A DNA stretch of 64,000 nt from Bursaphelenchus xylophilus (Eukaryota; Nematoda; Chromadorea; Rhabditida; Aphelenchoididae), in assembly GCA_904066235.2 (NCBI GenBank), contig CAJFCV020000003.1, positions 4,712,001-4,776,000 of the forward strand. Reading direction: 5' to 3'. Positions within the stretch are counted from its first letter, which is position 1, and each line of letters opens with the position of its first letter. The translations under genes were made by a program, and so were the position numbers. This document shows positions 34,340 to 46,989 of this stretch, piece by piece. Below the pieces are notes generated by a model. It was not told the origin of the DNA and made no database searches. It was given only the letters and a program-made list of their open reading frames with translations.

Positions 34340-35478
34340 TCATTGTCGTCGTTGTCGTTCCGCAATCGTTGTCGTTGGAACGTCCGGTCGTACTGTGGGA
34401 CCAAATGTGGGTCTGGGCGCGGCTCGTTGGCCATCTAATTGTGGGACCTTTGAGAGGCTTGGAGTAGACGGGGTGGGGTTGGTGTGCTGGTTAGATCGTA
34501 GATTGACTGGCGATGTCTGAAATATAAAATAGTTATGCCTTTATGACAGGACAAGGATGATAGGTAATAGCCAGAGACTACAACAAAAGAGGCAAAGTCT
34601 TACCGATTAATGCTAATCACCTGCATTCGGCTTAAGTTCTCACTTCGTAATGAGATCAAGTGGTCTCTAAGGGAGCTGTCTATCGCCAAATCGCCGACGA
34701 CATCCAGTGGGCTTTCGTGGACCGTGAAGGTTCGGCCGAAATCCGGGACGTCATCATTAGTGTATCCTTTGGGCAATGGCGGGATCTGTTTTACGGTTTC
34801 GTCGCGCTAAAAGATGATAATTTACTTCATTATTCCTACCTTTTTTCTGATAGTCTTAGAAGACCGAACTTTTTGATTTCCTCTTCACTTGTCTTCAAGG
34901 CCTTGATCTTGCGCCTTTCTATCACGACCTGACCTTGCTCGAGTAGAAGCCGAGCCAGTGGTTGGCTGGTTCATGACACAAAGGCCTTTTTCGGGAAAGG
35001 CTGGTCTTTGGGACACGAGATTCTTTCGACTCCAAATTCTAAAGTAAGGATGATTTAAGTTAAATATTTATTCGTCCTACCTTTCAGTCCGTTGGTAATG
35101 TTTTCAGTAGTTGCGTTTGATGCAAGGTTTAACAGGGTAACGAATTGGATATCCGTTTTCTCCCGATCCTCATCCAGAAGTTTCACCTTCGAAAAGGGAG
35201 CTTCATTCTCCTTCTGTTGTTTCAGGTGCTTGTAGTACACCGTCCTGTGGAAAACTTTGACAAAATAGTCTTCTTTCCATGTCGGAATCCAATATCCGAA
35301 TCTTAGCTTTGCCAGCTTGTCGTTGCTGAAGGCTGTGCACCTTTAGATGCTGATTCAGAGCACCAACGGTTATGGCCCTGGCCATGCTCTTGTGTCCACA
35401 AAAGCCACACCATGGAATTCCAGTTTCATCAACTCTATAAAGAGGATGGTGACGGGCTTCGTCGGAGACCACCGACAT
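34340..35478 (-). pseudogene. Zinc-finger-like gene with conflicting frames, probably a pseudogene
   Basis: Exons are visible from ATG 35478 leftward. The first has a C2H2-like pair (WCGFCGHKSM...LNQHLKVH). Protein-like sequence then continues in a different frame (KLRFGYWIPTWKEDYFVKVF) to a donor near 35082. Exon 34840-35038 contains an in-frame TGA at 34971-34973 between KKAFVS and TSQPLARLLLEQGQV, and its end is out of phase with exon 34621-34806. The last exon (34340-34516) is clean and Pro/Thr-rich (RAAPRPTFGPTVRPDVPTTT), ending TGA. The first frame change might be a 34-nt intron with a weak acceptor. The TGA and the phase conflict remain, so decay is the simplest reading. No known family beyond the possible zinc finger. 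Confidence 0.5.
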
Positions 35479-36517
35479 ACTTGCAAAAGTCCCTTACTAT
35501 GAATGAGCCAAATTTCCAAATTGAATTTTTGGTTGAATAATTCGAATTGAAATTTTCATAAAAAATGCGAAATCTTGGGAATTTCCATTTTTTATAGTTA
35601 TTTTGAATAATTATCCATTATTGGTCATGAAGTACAAAGTTCAAAACAAAGGGTTTATTTATTGCTATTTACATATTTATTACAGTAAATAATCAAAATC
35701 AATTACACATGAAATCTGCTGAATCTATAGTCGAAGTTGCCCATGATCAATATTTGAGATCTGCTTTTTAAAAATAAAACTGGAAATTTTTTATTGTCGG
35801 CATTTTTTCGTTCTGGCGCATATGTTGTAAGCCATCTTTTACCTCTCCAAAAACCTCCCTTCTTCGGCAATAAATCAGGTAATTTTGTTCAATTTTTTAA
35901 TGGTTCAGGAGCATTTTTTCTGACGTCAATGGTCAAGCCAGGGTATATTTCTTATAGAAACCAACAGGAATAGATGGGGTTTACTTTTCTCCACAGCGCT
36001 TTCTTTCCATATGCGTTACGGAATATTCCCTTTATCCACGCTTGCCACCTTTTTTTGCTGATAGAAAATTTTTATGTTTAAAATGGTTTTGACCAGCCGT
36101 TGAAATGAGTTGATAAGAGTTTCGGAGTGATTCAATGAGAGAGAAGGGAGAATTTCATGTCTAACCTGAGCGTTGTCCTTGTTTACTGATATTTGATTTG
36201 ATCTTCTGGTTTTTAGATGATCGCTTTGGAGCAACGGAAGTTGATGTAGGCGTCTTTTGTTTATTATGGCATTTAGAATTGAAAGGTGGATGATGGTAAT
36301 AGGAGTGAGCGATAAGGGGACTGAATTCTTGCTAAAATTAGTCCTCGGTCTGAGTGTTTTTGGAAGAACGCGAGAGTTTATACCAGAATTTTTAGTTAAA
36401 ATCTAATCAAACTGATATATTGGCAGTTATAAGGAGTGTAATGTAAGAGGGGATGTATTGGGATGAATTGAATGCCTATTTATTGAAGATTTCTTCTTTA
36501 TTGCTTTTTGGTTTCAG
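35479..36517. other. Intergenic or upstream exons of the minus-strand pseudogene
   Basis: A minus-strand stretch near 36000-36040, after acceptor CTATCAG and before donor GTAAAC, encodes KKRWQAWIKGIFRNAYGKKA. A second, near 36170-36230, encodes a Ser/Lys-rich segment before a GTTAGA donor. Their phases do not join cleanly, so they are only candidates for upstream exons of the broken zinc-finger gene. Confidence 0.25.
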
Positions 36518-36599
36518 GATTCCAAACGGCTCGGAGAGTGAGAAGCATAACGAAGACGACGTCCCCCGTGCCCATTACGGCGGCACAACGCCAGCTTCA

Positions 36600-39500
36600 A
36601 TGCCGGAAATGAACCACCAAGGTGGATCTCAAAGAAGTTCAAGAGGATCGCCGGCATTGGGCTCAGTTATGGATCCCTTGCTCTACGAAGAAAGTCCTAT
36701 CAGCAAAGATCGACGGAAGTTCCTTATCGTTTGTGTGTTTGACTCAGTATTGACGACAATGTTATGGCTTTTGAGCACGGTAAGTTCTTTTTATTACTGT
36801 TTTCCGCCTTTAGGTCCTGACAGATGAAAGCGTCGAATCCTTGAAAATTGGGTATTTTTTATCGATTAGAGTCGAGAAGATAACATCTCGAAATTACTCC
36901 TACGTTTTTGAATGAAGCGGAAAGAAAATGAAGGGGAGAGAGATAATTGGTATAGCTGGCAGAGGAGTCCGACGTTGATTATGAGTCAAAAGATAGTCTG
37001 TGGGTTTATTTTTGGCTCTAAATTAAATTCAGAAACTAATGAGAAACGGTTACATACTCAAATTTATACAAATTATTATATCAGATCTTTTATCACATAG
37101 CTAAATAAATTAAATTTAACATGTAAAGGCCATATATTCATGAGATTTTCGTGATGATTGAAGCCAGTTTTCTTCTGGAAATGCTTGTTTTCTCGGATTC
37201 AAACGGTTTTTCGGCGGTTTCTGTGGATTCTTCGACGTGAGCGTCTCCTGCAAGATAGTGGTTGTTTCGGTCAAAAAATGGTTTATGTCCCGCTATCGGA
37301 AAAGACAGTTTTGAAATAGCACTATTTCATTTTCAGGTGACGAAAGGAGATGATTGGCCAGCTATTTTTTTCACCGAAGTCAACATTTTCGAGCCCAATT
37401 TCTTGAAGATCTCCCTGTTTGATCTGGTAATCGTGGGAGTTCTTCGAACGGCTCTACTCCTACTTTTCTTCGCGGCCCTCCGATCCGAACACTGGCTTCC
37501 CGTTGCCTTTACAACTACAGTAACCACTGGCTTCATCGTTGTGAAGATTCTATTTTTTTTCAAAAAGGATCACGGAGCCCTGCCTCAATACCTTGTTCTT
37601 CTGGCATCCTTCTCCGTGGCCTGGTTCGAACTTTGGCTGGTCCCATTCCGAGTGTTGCCTGGGGAAAGACGTGATGTTGTCGAAGATTCAGAGCCTTCTG
37701 TTCGACATTCCGACGCCACATCGTCAGGTTTCCGGCGAAATAAACGCATAAATGACACGACAAGGTGAGATCCGAACTTTTTTACCTAAAAATATTGAAA
37801 TTGTGTTCTCATTTGATCTTCATATGGGATGATCTATTATATATCTATTTCCAGAAGGTATCCAGTCACTACGGACGATGACTTCAGGTCCGCATTGGAA
37901 TACACAACAGGTAAGGTGTTCAGAATGGGTTGAATTGATCGGACTTACCCTTTCTTTGAGCGGCGTGTCTTTATTCATCTCCTTTTCCTTCTTCCTTGCT
38001 TCTTTTTTCTCTCGTTTCTCTTGTTTTCTTTTCTCTTTTATGTACAAAACGTGTCTGAAATTCCTTCCGTATTTCCTTCCCATCCTCAATTCGTAGATGA
38101 TCTGTGCTCTTCTTTCGTCGACGGAATGAATTTTTGGCGGCTTCATGTTGAAATAATAGCTCTCGTCATCGTAATACATTCTAAAATAGATGTAATGTTA
38201 GTCGGGGTTCTAAATTTGAAGGGATCTCTGATTAAGCGGGCATTTTAAATTGGAAGAAAGTAAATTATATTGTTTGACGTTTAGAAGGTGATAAACACAC
38301 GAAATAAACCAAGAAAATATTGGAGTTTAAAACGCAAGAGGAAAAGACTAATTTTTTATACGATATGACGCCACATTAGTCTTCGTTTTGGCAGAGATAT
38401 CATTAATAAGTTATATATTTTTTATTATTCAAATTGCAGATGAAGAGCGGACCCCGGGTGCCTCGAAAAACAAGCAAATTACAATCCCCGGCTTTGGAAA
38501 TGTAGACCGACAAACCGCCTTGGGCATTCTGACCGATTCCTCACAACAGCTGGCTCAATTACTGAACGAAGTCCCGTTATGGAAGTCGATGAAGAACTCG
38601 GATCCAGTGATTCGCAGCCGGGACGCATTGTTTTACATCAGAGCCGAATTCCATACGGATCCGAAGACTCTGTTCTTGGCTGCTTGGAGAGACAACTGTT
38701 TATGGAATCCCCAGGTGAAGAAGATGAACTATTTGATCAAAATAGATGCCCAGACCGATGTAATACATCTGGAGACACAACCGGCATTAGGTGGATATAT
38801 TGCCTCAAGGTAAGAAAGGCGTGAAGTTTAAATCCGGGGAATAAAACAGAAATTAGTCTCAGGAATAACATCACATGGTCAGAGAGTTAATTTGAGGTAG
38901 TTTTTCAACCCAGAATTTGTTCAAAACGTTAACAATCAATTGACTGATAATGCGGATTATTGTAAAAGGGAAGGAAGAACGTGATTAAAGGGGTGTGGAA
39001 AGAATTTGAGGACTCTCTGAACTACGTCAAAGGTCCTAACAAAAACTTGATTAGACATAGACAGGAGGGTGGAAAGATCAATCGAACCTTGGAATTGCTT
39101 GTTTTTAGTGTTACTGTAGATATTGCCAGTGGTAATTGAAATAAAATCTGATCTTAGGTTTAGGAAAGCGAGGTGTCCTTTTTGAAAATCAATTGAATTT
39201 TGCAAAGTATAACTCCCGATAAAATGAAAGGACCAAAAATAATCAGCGAACAAACTGAACGAAAAAACAGGGTAAATCATAATATAAAAAAGATCTAAAA
39301 ATGGAAAGATACTCAAATTTGATGAGATAGGGCAACTACAACATACTGATAGATCCGGGTAGACATTTTACAAAAAGAAAGACAAAGAAATGCTAACAGA
39401 AATAAAATTATTCGGTACTTCCGGTGGAAGCCAAACGAAAAAAAAACAAACAAAACAGATGGATTTAATATTGCTTTAGTGAAAATGGATAGAAAATGAT

Positions 39501-41243
39501 AACAAAAAAGGACACGATCAGAGGGTCACATAATCTAACTTTTTCAAATTTCAGACATTTTGTGGACATTCGTCGAGTGATTTTCGAGCCCGAAACCAAC
39601 GCTTATACCTGTGTCTACACCTCAATCCCCACCCCGCTGAAGCCCGAAGAAGCCCAAGGAGGTGTGAGGTAAGTGAATTGAAGTTTGGAAACACGAAAAA
39701 ATTTAAATTCGGAGGCGATTAATCGAAAAGAAAAGCGATACTCGGAGGAAGTAACGGTCGTCAAAAACAGATCGTTACTGTGTTATGACAGCAAGCCATT
39801 GATGGGGTTGGGGTTACGTCGAGAGTGCAGTAAATGGTGACTTCTTTGAGAGGAACCTGATATGGCGAAACGATCTTTGGACTAACTACTCCGAATCTAA
39901 GAAAAATATGTTGGGCATAAAGGTTACTGTAGGTTGAACTATTGGTCCCTTTTAGTAATGGAAATGTTTCAATAGTTAATTGAGATAGAAAATAGTGAAA
40001 TGCACCAGGGTTGACAGTTGATTACCTATTTACCTATTTGTTTCTCTCAACTCCAACCTGGGTTTTCCCAGCCTATCAGACCTCTAAAAGTCGTCTTATA
40101 CAACAAGGCTGGCATTAAAAAATAGTGGGACGATTGATCGATGAAACGACGGAGCTTGCAAGGAAACTGTAATTTGTTGGTTTACAATAAATTAAAGGGA
40201 TTAAAGTTTCGCGATTGAGAGATTACGAAGAATCAAATAAGAATTTAATTGCAAGTTGGTGTAAACGACATATCTGGGCATCAGAAAGCGATAGACAAGC
40301 CCAGTTGATGTATGACTGAAGTCTTTTCTGGATAAAAAGAGTGTAAATCGAAGGTGGAAGTCAATCAGTTTACAAAAACAGTTCGATCATTAAATGTTGT
40401 GACTTGTAGACTGATGAATGTGATATAACCATGGTTTTTGTTGACGCAATACTCCCCGTTCCACAAAGAAAAGATCAATGAGGTATCAGTGGGGTTCGTA
40501 CAGCTGTATTTCCAAATAATTTATTCAAAAGTTTATTCTTTTGGGCTTTCCAAACTGATGGGATAATTTATTTTAAAATGCTAAGCCAGTGTAGTAGTCG
40601 AACAAACAAGGAACAGGGTTTAGAATTTTTTGATCAGCCCCTGGAGGTCACTAAACGAAGATAAGAGATTCAAGAAATTATTTGCAGGTATTTAAAACAT
40701 AAATCACTTGCTTCAAATGGTGTTATAAGGCGATTTTGCAAAGTTGCAAATGTGGAATGAAGGCCTTATTATTTCCGGAGGAAGTTGGTTATCATTAGTT
40801 ACATCACTTTGGACTATTGGCATGATCGAGTCATGCATTCATTTGGTCCGTTTGTCTTTTGGTTCAATGCCATTTGGTCTATTGTTCTTCTCAGTTGCTG
40901 TTTGAATATCATTTCCCCGTCCACGTGATCGCAGTGATTGAAGATTTCCAAACTTCAGCCCAAGACAGAAAATTTTTTTTTTGAATTAAGCCATGTTATA
41001 TCTTGCGTATAAAGATCCATTACTTTCAGAGGCCACAATCATCCCAATCTCCTTCGAATAGCCCCATCAACGATCAACGAAGGAGTCTCCATATTTGAAT
41101 GGATTATGAATACGGATGTGAAGAGTAATGTCCCCAAAGCCCTCATGAAACGAGGCACCGTATCCTTCTTGTCGGCCTATCCGAAACTTTTGGAGGCTTA
41201 CATCAAGGAGCGTAAAGAATTTTACGAAAATGAGGTTGTATGA
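36600..41243 (+). CDS. STARD3: STARD3/MLN64-type sterol transfer protein (MENTAL + START)
   Basis: Exons 36518-36779 (ATG at 36600), 37337-37764, 37855-37910, 38440-38809, 39555-39668 and 41030-41243 join in frame to 453 residues; human STARD3 is 445. Residues about 38-160 form the four-helix MENTAL domain (SKDRRKFLIVCVFDSVLTTM). A linker (161-225) contains the FFAT-like DFRSALE at 212-218 after an acidic TTDDD. Residues about 230-450 form the START domain (WKSMKNSDPVIRSRDALFYI; RVIFEPETNAYTCVYTSIPT; NTDVKSNVPKALM). Known role: MENTAL anchors the protein in late endosomes, START carries cholesterol, and the FFAT motif binds VAP in the ER. The first coding exon follows an acceptor, so a 5' UTR exon or trans-splicing is likely. 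Introns 38810-39554 and 39669-41029 are long for this window. Confidence 0.92.
37116..38179 (-). CDS. Candidate antisense gene interleaved with the STARD3-type gene
   Basis: A minus-strand exon (37949-38180, ATG at 38179) follows acceptor CTATTTTAG and ends at donor GTAAGT. It codes 77 residues rich in Lys/Glu/Arg: MYYDDESYYFNMKPPK, then a long basic/acidic helix (KEKRKQEKREKKEARKKEKE). The next exon, 37116-37247, follows acceptor ATCTTGCAG. Phase 0 joining gives 43 more basic residues to a TAA. An alternative frame of that exon (STETAEKPFESEKTSISRRK) looks at least as protein-like but would need another phase. The 701-nt intron contains two STARD3 exons in the opposite direction, and both exons lie in STARD3 introns. 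Probably a small nuclear or ribosome-associated coiled-coil protein; family unknown. Confidence 0.45.
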
Positions 41244-42294
41244 GGAAGAGAGAGCTGCTCTGATTATGAATATCAATTGGGAAAGCTGAGAGGTTGCGAT
41301 GAAGTGATTGCAATACGATTTTTTGTGCAATCCCAAAGTCCTAGGCTATTACAATATTTTTATTATACTACTGACAGTTCTTTACAGTTTTGCTTATATT
41401 GTCTTGGATATGAATTGTAATGTAGATCTTTTGTTGGATCACCTTCTCTCGCCCTCGCCGCTTCATTTAAAATCTCTCCGTGACGGGTTTCCTTTGTGAT
41501 GTCCCTTAATTTATAACAAATTTGTGTAAAGATGTATATAAAGGTGTTATCACCAAACGACATTCCATCCTATCACTCAGCAGATACCATATTACACTTT
41601 GTGATTATAAGCTTCAAGCCACCATCGTTTTATGATGTAATTATATTGTTTACAATAGTCTTTTCCTTGGTTTTTATAAAGTATTGTTAAGAAAATCAGA
41701 TTTATAGGACGATCCAAGAGTTACTCTCCGCTCGGTCTATGGCAACGTCCATCGTTTGGAAGGGCTCGTCCAGCGGCAAGATTTATTTCCTCGGTCCCAG
41801 GACCTAAGAAGCGCCGACCTTTCTCCGAACTGCGCGACAAAACGGCGGCGACAAGGCATAAGCAACACAAAGAAAGCGCTCGGCGACCCTGACAGCGACC
41901 GCGTCCGTTATTTTCGCCCTCCCCGTTTTTGCGCAGGGACTCTGATAAAGGGAAATTTGCATTTTCAGCTCGATGACCAAAAATTCTTTGTCCCGTTCGA
42001 CTTTTTGGTGGCGGAAACAGAAGGCTGAGGCGGCTGAGATTCTGTCAATGTTGTGCAAAGGTCATAGCCTTCTCGACGACAAAAACTGTTTACTCCGTAT
42101 GCGGGGTCTCGGGACGCATCGTTTAATCAGTCCAGGCGTCGAGAATTGACGCGTTCTTAACGGGGGAGTCGGCTCTTTCGGTTTTTGTGGGCTGGTGAAT
42201 GTTTTATGCAGACGTTTAGTTCTTCTATAGCCGGCTTTAGGTTTTTGACAGTGCCGTAAAGTTCAAAGCAATGTGAAATCTTCGGAACGTATGT
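41244..42294. other. Intergenic stretch, GC rising to the right
   Basis: 3' flank of the STARD3-type gene. Overlapping frames at 41756-42028 (plus) and 41804-42058 (minus) in GC-richer sequence look like chance open frames. Nothing supported. Confidence 0.35.
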
Positions 42295-42642
42295 TTAAAT
42301 TATACACGTTACGAAGTTTGTTTTAAAAATTGGTTCTGTTATGTGTTTCCATAATGATATTTTTTCTCGACTTGATTGGTAGCTGGGGATGGCTGGGACT
42401 TGTTCAGGCTCAGCCAATAAAAACGTGAGGATGGTAAACGGCCGGAATCGTGGGCCATTCTTCTCGTCAACGAACTGCTCTTTTTCAGATCCCGCATCAA
42501 ATAACTTCGTCAAAAGTTGAGCTGCAAAAGGTCAAAGTTAACGACAAAAAAATAATTTGGTAGAAAAAGAGGAAAGCTTACCCTTCGCTTGCTTCGTATG
42601 CCGAATCAAATGCCATGAAGGCGTTTCTTCTCTCCAGAAATT
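42295..42642 (-). other. Weak two-exon candidate, possibly a gene remnant
   Basis: Minus-strand exon 42295-42521 follows acceptor TTTTGCAG and encodes AQLLTKLFDAGSEKEQFVDE and TILTFLLAEPEQVPAIP before a TAA. It joins in phase to a preceding stretch (42582-42642) encoding FWREETPSWHLIRHTKQAK with donor GTAAGC. The upstream side runs into a stop with no ATG or acceptor, so the 5' part is missing or broken. No family recognised. Confidence 0.3.
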
Positions 42643-45600
42643 TTAATCATTTTTTTACTTCTTGGTCACCGATTTGCTTTGCGGCATATTCAAGAAGACT
42701 TCCATGTATTTTTGATTTGTAACTACATAGTTTCATGACCTACTGAACCTGTAAGACAGATACATTGTTAACATACCAAGCCTCTAATACCTATAGTTTG
42801 AGCCATATTCGGCCGTCGATTGTTTGAACAATAAAAAGGCCAAATATTGTAATCCCAGGGAGTGGACGAAGAATGCAGTCGTGAATGAATCGCGGGGTAC
42901 ACCAATTATTTTAATCGTAACCACGTCATGAAGCTATATAATATGTTTTTCACTTCTGTACCAAAATAATGTCCCACATGCTCTTTCATTAGTGTCTTTT
43001 CACCTTATACGTTATTGAACTTGCGGGTTTCGTTGAAATCGGATCGACGCAGGCCGCCAGTCGCGTCGACCATCTTCCCCTTTGCCGTTTGTGGCTGTTT
43101 TTGTCGCCTTTGAATGCGAGACGAGAAAAAACATTCGATGTGCGTTTTTTTCGTCGCACCCGCCGGGTTTTGCTCTCGCTCCCCAAGGCCCCTCAATGAA
43201 GAACCTGCGACGAACTGATCGAACGCGGGCGGACTCCGAGTTCTGCCCAAGGTGAAGGAGTTCTTGTTTGCGTTTCTTCCAGCGTGCGCTCTCTGCCGTC
43301 CTGTCGCGCTCTCACCGTTCCTCGCCCTGTCTTCTGTAATTTTGTCGCGTGCTTTGCGCCATCGCTGTCGCTTTTACGGGGACACCGGGTCGAAGGGCAA
43401 GGTTGGGGCGTCACAAAAAAGAAAGAAGCGACAAATGTGATCGCGAGGCGTTTGCAGTCGCTTGTTTGGGGCTGGAAAGTCTTGGCGTGCTCCTCCAGCG
43501 AGGCTGGACGGCATCTCATCCAGCCGTGTTGCTGGTCTTGATCTGTGATGCCCATCGTACCTTTCTCTCCTCCGACGTTCACTTTCTTCCGCGCATTCCA
43601 CCCGCTTGACCCTGAAATGGCAGCTTTTTGGTTGTCGCGCTCGCTTTAGTCTTGCCTATCGCTAAAATAAAGTCATCCGGGTCCTTCATAAACCAAAAGT
43701 CCCCTTAACTTGGGCTTTGTACCGTCATTACAATAGATCCCAGAACTCGCATCTTCTTTGTCATCCTCTAGTCCTAAGAATTCGTCTTCCTTCGTTTGTC
43801 TTTAGGCATGCCGAAGCTGAACTCATTAGAAATTAATTAACACCCGCAATGGGGATGGATTATGGTGTTGATGACGCTCTCTGTTTGGGGACCTCAAATT
43901 TTTCCAATGTCACTGTTTCGCCACTAAAATTGTTGGAAACTTTAAAGCGAAAGTCGGCTTTCATTTCCCGTCACCAGATGTCCCCGATCGTTTTCGCCGG
44001 TATCGATCGCATCGCATGTTTTGACACATTGCCAGCCAAACAAGAATGCTTTCTGTTTACTTGGCCATCTTTGACGCGGCGCTTTTAATTCTACCGTTTT
44101 CCCTGGGCAGGTTTGAGTGTTGCTTTCGGAAATGCCGTTTTATGACCCATATGTAGATAGAATGTCTTATCTAGAAGTAGAGGATACAAGTTTGGCAGTT
44201 GAAGTAGAGTGTTGGTTGTTGTTGTTGAGAGAAGTTCCCATTTGAGAATGAAAAAAGCCGAACCCTCAACGCCGACTGTACTTTACTGAAATCCCAATCC
44301 GTTTAATGACACGGGGCCGTGAGCCGGTCGCGGTGTCGTTGGACGTCATCGCTCGTATATTTTTTGCGCATTTATTCCCCCCGACTCCGGCGGCCGCGGC
44401 CCAATTCCATTTCTTTTTTCAGCCATTTTTCGGCCGCTTTTCCATTCGCTTAATGCGTCCGTCGGCGCCGCCAGCACACGCCCGGAGGCGCCTTCAGGCT
44501 CTTTCTCGGTGCCCAGCGGATTTTTGCAGTCGACTTTGTGGCGTCGCATTTAACGGGGAATGAGCGGCCGAATGAGGGGGAATGTGGTGATAGATCTCGG
44601 TAAAGGGGTGTAGAAATTGAAGTTACAGTCTTGGAAGCGCACAGCAACATGTTTGGTAAAAAATATTGTTTTTCCAGGTAAAAACTTTGGATTGTAAGGT
44701 AAAATAAACGCGTATCGTCATTGATTTACTTCCTTATGCTAAGAAATTCCTTGATCCGCCAGCTCGTTCCGTTGATTTTGTACCTCCCAGACGTTGATGT
44801 CTGGGTTTGTTAATTAAGTGTAAGCTGGACGCATTTCCTAGGAGTTAAATCATCTTCAGGACCGAGAATTTTTTTGCTGCCAACGGAAGGAGAAGCGGCG
44901 AAAAATGAGTTGGGGTCCGCCGAAGAAGCCCGAGCAGTAGATGAGACACGCGTTACGGTTGGCTCATTTTCGTGTCCGGAGGGCCGCGCGCCCACCCTCC
45001 CTTTCTTCTGGCCGTCTGTTTTTGTTGGGCGCGCTTGTGCCCTGAGGGCATTCAAGCCCTTTTTTGAGCACAATGACTTCTGGGCCTTGCAATGAGGACT
45101 GTAACCTCAGCTGGACCACTCGCTAGCAGTTCGGCATCAACGTCTCCACGAGATCTCAGCCTTTTTTGCCCGTTCTTTCCGATTTTTTTGCTGTGTTCCC
45201 AAGGAAATGCAAATTCGGCGGACGCGCTGGTCCCAATCCCCGACGATAAATTGCGATAACACGATCGGTGGGCCATAGTAACTTTACACAAACCCATTAC
45301 GCGCCAGCCAAGTCCCGTTTTGAATGCGAATTATTGCGGTTTCTGATGAAGTGCGCCCAGAAAAAGGTCTGGGTCGGGCAAAAAGTAATATTTCTTGCCT
45401 TTCTCCGGCGTTAATTATGGAGCGCACGGCCTCGGGGCATTTTTTGTGCCGAGACCGGAATTTTTTTGGCCGAAGGTTGTGGGGCCGCGGTATAATTGGA
45501 GGGTCGGAGTGATCAAGGTGCCACGAAGACCAAGGCTTCCCGGGTTTCCTTCGGATAATCCCGGCATCCGCCATGTTTTGCACCACCTGTTTATCGGAGC

Positions 45601-46602
45601 AAAAAACAACTCCTCAAACATTTTTGTGTACCGTAACGTCCGATTTGACGTTTTAAATTTTCTGCCCATTTTTTGCGCAACTCTTGCGCAACGTTTTTTC
45701 GGTGGGGCATGAATTGTTCGACTCGGAAAACCTGTTCCAGTCCCGGCGGGCTGCCCTCCGTTCCCCCCTTTAACCTTGCCAATCGCTCTCTGCGCGCACC
45801 GTGCGGAAAAACGCCAACGGACAGAGCGGGCCGAAGAGAGCGCACGAAACGCGGAGGGCACTCGAGAAGGGAGTACGCGAAACGCAGAGACTGATGGGGT
45901 GAGCGGATAGACCTGCTCTTTTTACAATTACTTTCTGTTGTTCACGCTCAAATGTCCCGCACGGTTTTCGCCGTCCCCCGAAACGCCCGCCAATGTCTCT
46001 TCCCTGCTTCTCTGCGCGCTCTCCGCCGACGCCGCGCTCTCTGCGGATTAAGATTACAGTAGCGACGCGTCTGCGTGAGTCTTTCGTTTTCGCGTTGCCA
46101 ACAATAAAAAATTGAAAAGGGAAGAACGTTGACGATTCGGGCATTCTCGCGGGTTCTTCTCGCTTTTACTTTTACAATACGCGTCGATGGAGAGGATGAG
46201 GGGATGGAGACTTGGAAAACAATCGTTCTGGGGGAATTCTCATTTGTGCAGATGCAAAATAATCATATTAGGTGCCTTTCCTTTTGTTATCGACTCCATA
46301 AACGCGCGCCCAACTTGTTTTAGTAACCACATCAGCTTCTGATTCGGTTATGGCCAATAAAAAATGAAAGCGAGAAGCGGCGCGTGGGGTTTTAGCGCCG
46401 CCGGGCCCATCAAAAATTCCATGCATTTTGCGGGACCGGCGACAAAAAATTATAAGCAAACAACGGCGCCGAAAGAATATACATCAAGGTCTGTCCTTCT
46501 CGCAAGGCCTCGAATGCGTTTATTCCAACAACTTTACAAGCTGAACGCTTTTGAGAAGCGAGGTGTTCCCGCGTTACATCATTCGCGAAATAAACACATT
46601 AT
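42643..46602. promoter_or_regulatory. CpG-rich block upstream of the MADF gene
   Basis: High-GC, CpG-rich sequence, strongest at 43.0-43.6, 44.3-44.6, 44.9-45.9 and 46.0-46.4 kb. Open frames on both strands in every phase (for example 43193-43582 minus, 43284-43541 plus) are typical of stop-poor GC-rich DNA and are not called genes. A perfect TGCCCTGAGGGCA palindrome lies at 45038-45050 and GCACCGTGC at 45796-45804. Likely promoter, enhancer or 5' UTR space of the MADF gene at 47120; no coding exon supported. Confidence 0.4.
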
Positions 46603-46989
46603 CAGGGGTGGCAAAGGGGCCTCTTTCTGAAAATTTCCGGCCCGGGGCCGACCAGGCAAAACACCAGGCCCGGCCCGTTTCAGAATTTGCCCGGGTGCGA
46701 AATGAAAATTTTCCTTTGATCTTACCGCCTCTGTGGTGCTAAAATCTGCGATGTACTATATTATGTTCTAATTTGGGCCTTAGATTATAACATTCATGCA
46801 AAAAAAAAACTTGGGATACTAAAAATACAAACCCATCAAAAAACTGCCCCGGCGCGAAAGCATAGAGTACTTTTGGCGTTTCGATCCTGCCCGGTAAAAA
46901 CCAAGACCGGCCCGTTTCCAAAATTTGTTATGCCCTGGGCCCGACCCAATGGTTTACGCCCGATCGGGCCGGCCCGGTTGCCACCCCTG
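46603..46989. mobile_element. Non-autonomous hAT-type MITE, 387 bp
   Basis: Inverted ends: the left begins CAGGGGTGGCAAAGGGGCC, and the right, read in complement, begins CAGGGGTGGCAACCGGGCC. CAGGGGTGGCAA is the hAT-type end. The element is flanked by a perfect 8-bp direct repeat CACATTAT (46595-46602 and 46990-46997), the hAT target-site duplication length. The inside has GC-rich GGCCCGGCCCG-like arms that could fold back, and no transposase frame. It sits 130 bp before the MADF start codon, so it lies in or near that gene's promoter or 5' UTR. Confidence 0.9.

Noticed and set aside
43193..43582. 129-codon minus frame and overlapping plus frames
   Set aside because: Arg/Ser-biased translations in all phases of CpG-rich DNA; no conserved motif.
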